13,058 nucleotides of DNA from an uncultured Clostridia bacterium. GTDB taxonomy: Bacteria > Bacillota > Clostridia > UBA1381. Positions within the stretch are counted from its first letter, which is position 1. Each line of letters begins with the position of its first letter. The stretch is taken from positions 1-13,058 of the forward strand of contig CALXUL010000090.1 of assembly GCA_944391635.1 (NCBI GenBank), read 5' to 3'. Below the pieces are notes generated by a model. The model made no database searches. It saw only the letters and a list, made by a program, of their open reading frames with translations, and was not told where the DNA came from. This document shows, in pieces, positions 12,362-13,058 of the stretch. Position numbers and translations under genes: made by a program.

Positions 12362-13058
12362 ATGGAAATATCAATGGTAAAATCACTGTGGGCAGAGAAG
12401 GAGGATTTTTTTCTCGAACGAAAGGATACAGGAGAAGAATACATTTTTATACACTTTATTACGCCGGTGACGATTTTAGAGAATGGAGAAATGATAAATG
12501 CGCCTGAGGGCAGCTGTATACTTTATAATAAACATTCGCATCAGAAATTTATAAGCAAAGGCTGTGCACTTGTGCATGATTGGTGCCATATAACGGGGTC
12601 GCTTGATGAGCTGACAGATAGGTACGGTATAGAATACAATAAAATATACTGGATAAGGCATGGGTTTGAAATTACATCAGTAATAAGGCATATTGAAGAG
12701 GAAGTTCTTTTGGGAGATTTGTTTTTTGAGCGTTTGGCTGAACTCAAGATTGAAGAGCTGATGATAAAAATAGCAAGAGATATTCACGGTCAAAAGAGTA
12801 ATATTTACATAAATCCTGAAGTTAAAGAAAAATTTATGAAGCTGAGGGCGTATATGAACACATCATACAGCGAAACTTGGAATATAAAGAGAATGGCGGA
12901 TTTTGTAAACCTCAGCCCGTCAAGATTTCATAGGGTGTATCATTCTGTTTTTTCTACATCGCCTAAGAAAGACCTTTGCGAAATAAGGATAGAGCATGCA
13001 AAAACGCTTTTGCAGCAAAGGCGTTATCTTGTACAGGAGGTTGCCGAAATGACAGGAT
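12362..13058 (+). CDS. AraC-family transcriptional regulator (3' partial)
   Basis: The protein is predicted to bind DNA and regulate the divergent GH2 gene, and perhaps genes beyond the window, in response to a sugar. It runs off the end: 232 codons are visible. The N-terminal part (1-150) reads as a cupin-like ligand-binding domain, with short beta-type stretches (EYIFIHFITPVTILENG, 26-42; APEGSCILYNK, 47-57) and conserved-looking aromatics. The C-terminal part begins the AraC DNA-binding domain: the first helix-turn-helix at about 174-193 (NIKRMADFVNLSPSRFHRVY), then the connecting FSTSPKKDLCEIRIEHAKTLL (197-217) and the start of the second helix-turn-helix (YLVQEVAEMTG, 222-232). The segment P-K-K-D-L near 201-205 fits the usual P-x-x-Y/F-L, with Asp in place of the aromatic. 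The effector is unknown. Confidence 0.88.
   Translation, partial: MEISMVKSLWAEKEDFFLERKDTGEEYIFIHFITPVTILENGEMINAPEGSCILYNKHSHQKFISKGCALVHDWCHITGSLDELTDRYGIEYNKIYWIRHGFEITSVIRHIEEEVLLGDLFFERLAELKIEELMIKIARDIHGQKSNIYINPEVKEKFMKLRAYMNTSYSETWNIKRMADFVNLSPSRFHRVYHSVFSTSPKKDLCEIRIEHAKTLLQQRRYLVQEVAEMTG

Noticed and set aside
12476..12747. Minus-strand ORFs of 61 and 68 residues near the right end
   Set aside because: They are antisense to the AraC-family gene, which is open across the region and has recognisable domains.

Overview
The window looks like the chromosome of a low-GC, Gram-positive Clostridia-type bacterium. It is AT-rich, with many ATA isoleucine codons, AGGAGG-type ribosome binding sites, near-consensus sigma-A promoters with 17-bp spacers, and compact hairpin-plus-T terminators. 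Family content agrees: a MecA-type adaptor, a DUF3792/TIGR04086 (YrzE-like) membrane protein of endospore formers, a monofunctional transglycosylase and a PPK1-PPX pair. I cannot name a genus. There are no rRNA or tRNA genes, insertion sequences, CRISPR arrays or phage genes; almost everything is core or housekeeping in character.

Layout. 1-80: a GC-rich 18-bp tandem repeat, probably the tail of an upstream gene. 162-1557: a likely operon of tadA (tRNA-A34 deaminase), a 33-residue single-span membrane microprotein and a monofunctional peptidoglycan glycosyltransferase, closed by a terminator. 1642-3255: an NhaC-family antiporter with its own promoter and terminator. 3275-3698: a four-span TIGR04086 membrane protein with a candidate sporulation sigma-E-type promoter. 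3733-4821 (minus strand): three small uncharacterised genes, two of them sharing an N-terminal motif. 4840-5861: a tRNA-dihydrouridine synthase, divergent from that cluster. 5873-6580: a MecA-like Clp adaptor behind a highly structured leader. 6584-7219: a stand-alone yajC with an Ala/Gly-rich N-terminal extension, followed by two terminators. 7328-10498: ppk1-ppx, polyphosphate synthesis and hydrolysis in one operon, with possible PHO-box-like repeats upstream. 10504-12228 (minus strand): a cytoplasmic family 2 glycoside hydrolase. 12362 to the end: a divergent AraC-family regulator, cut by the window edge, with a perfect inverted repeat between the two promoters.

How the genes fit together: tadA and the Dus gene modify tRNA; the transglycosylase and YajC act at the envelope (wall polymerisation and Sec accessory); ppk1 and ppx control polyphosphate; the GH2 enzyme and AraC regulator form a small sugar-utilisation locus. 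I see no clear-cut new defence or biosynthetic system. The best candidates for something undescribed are the minus-strand cluster of three small proteins, the 33-residue microprotein, and the structured leader before the MecA-like gene.
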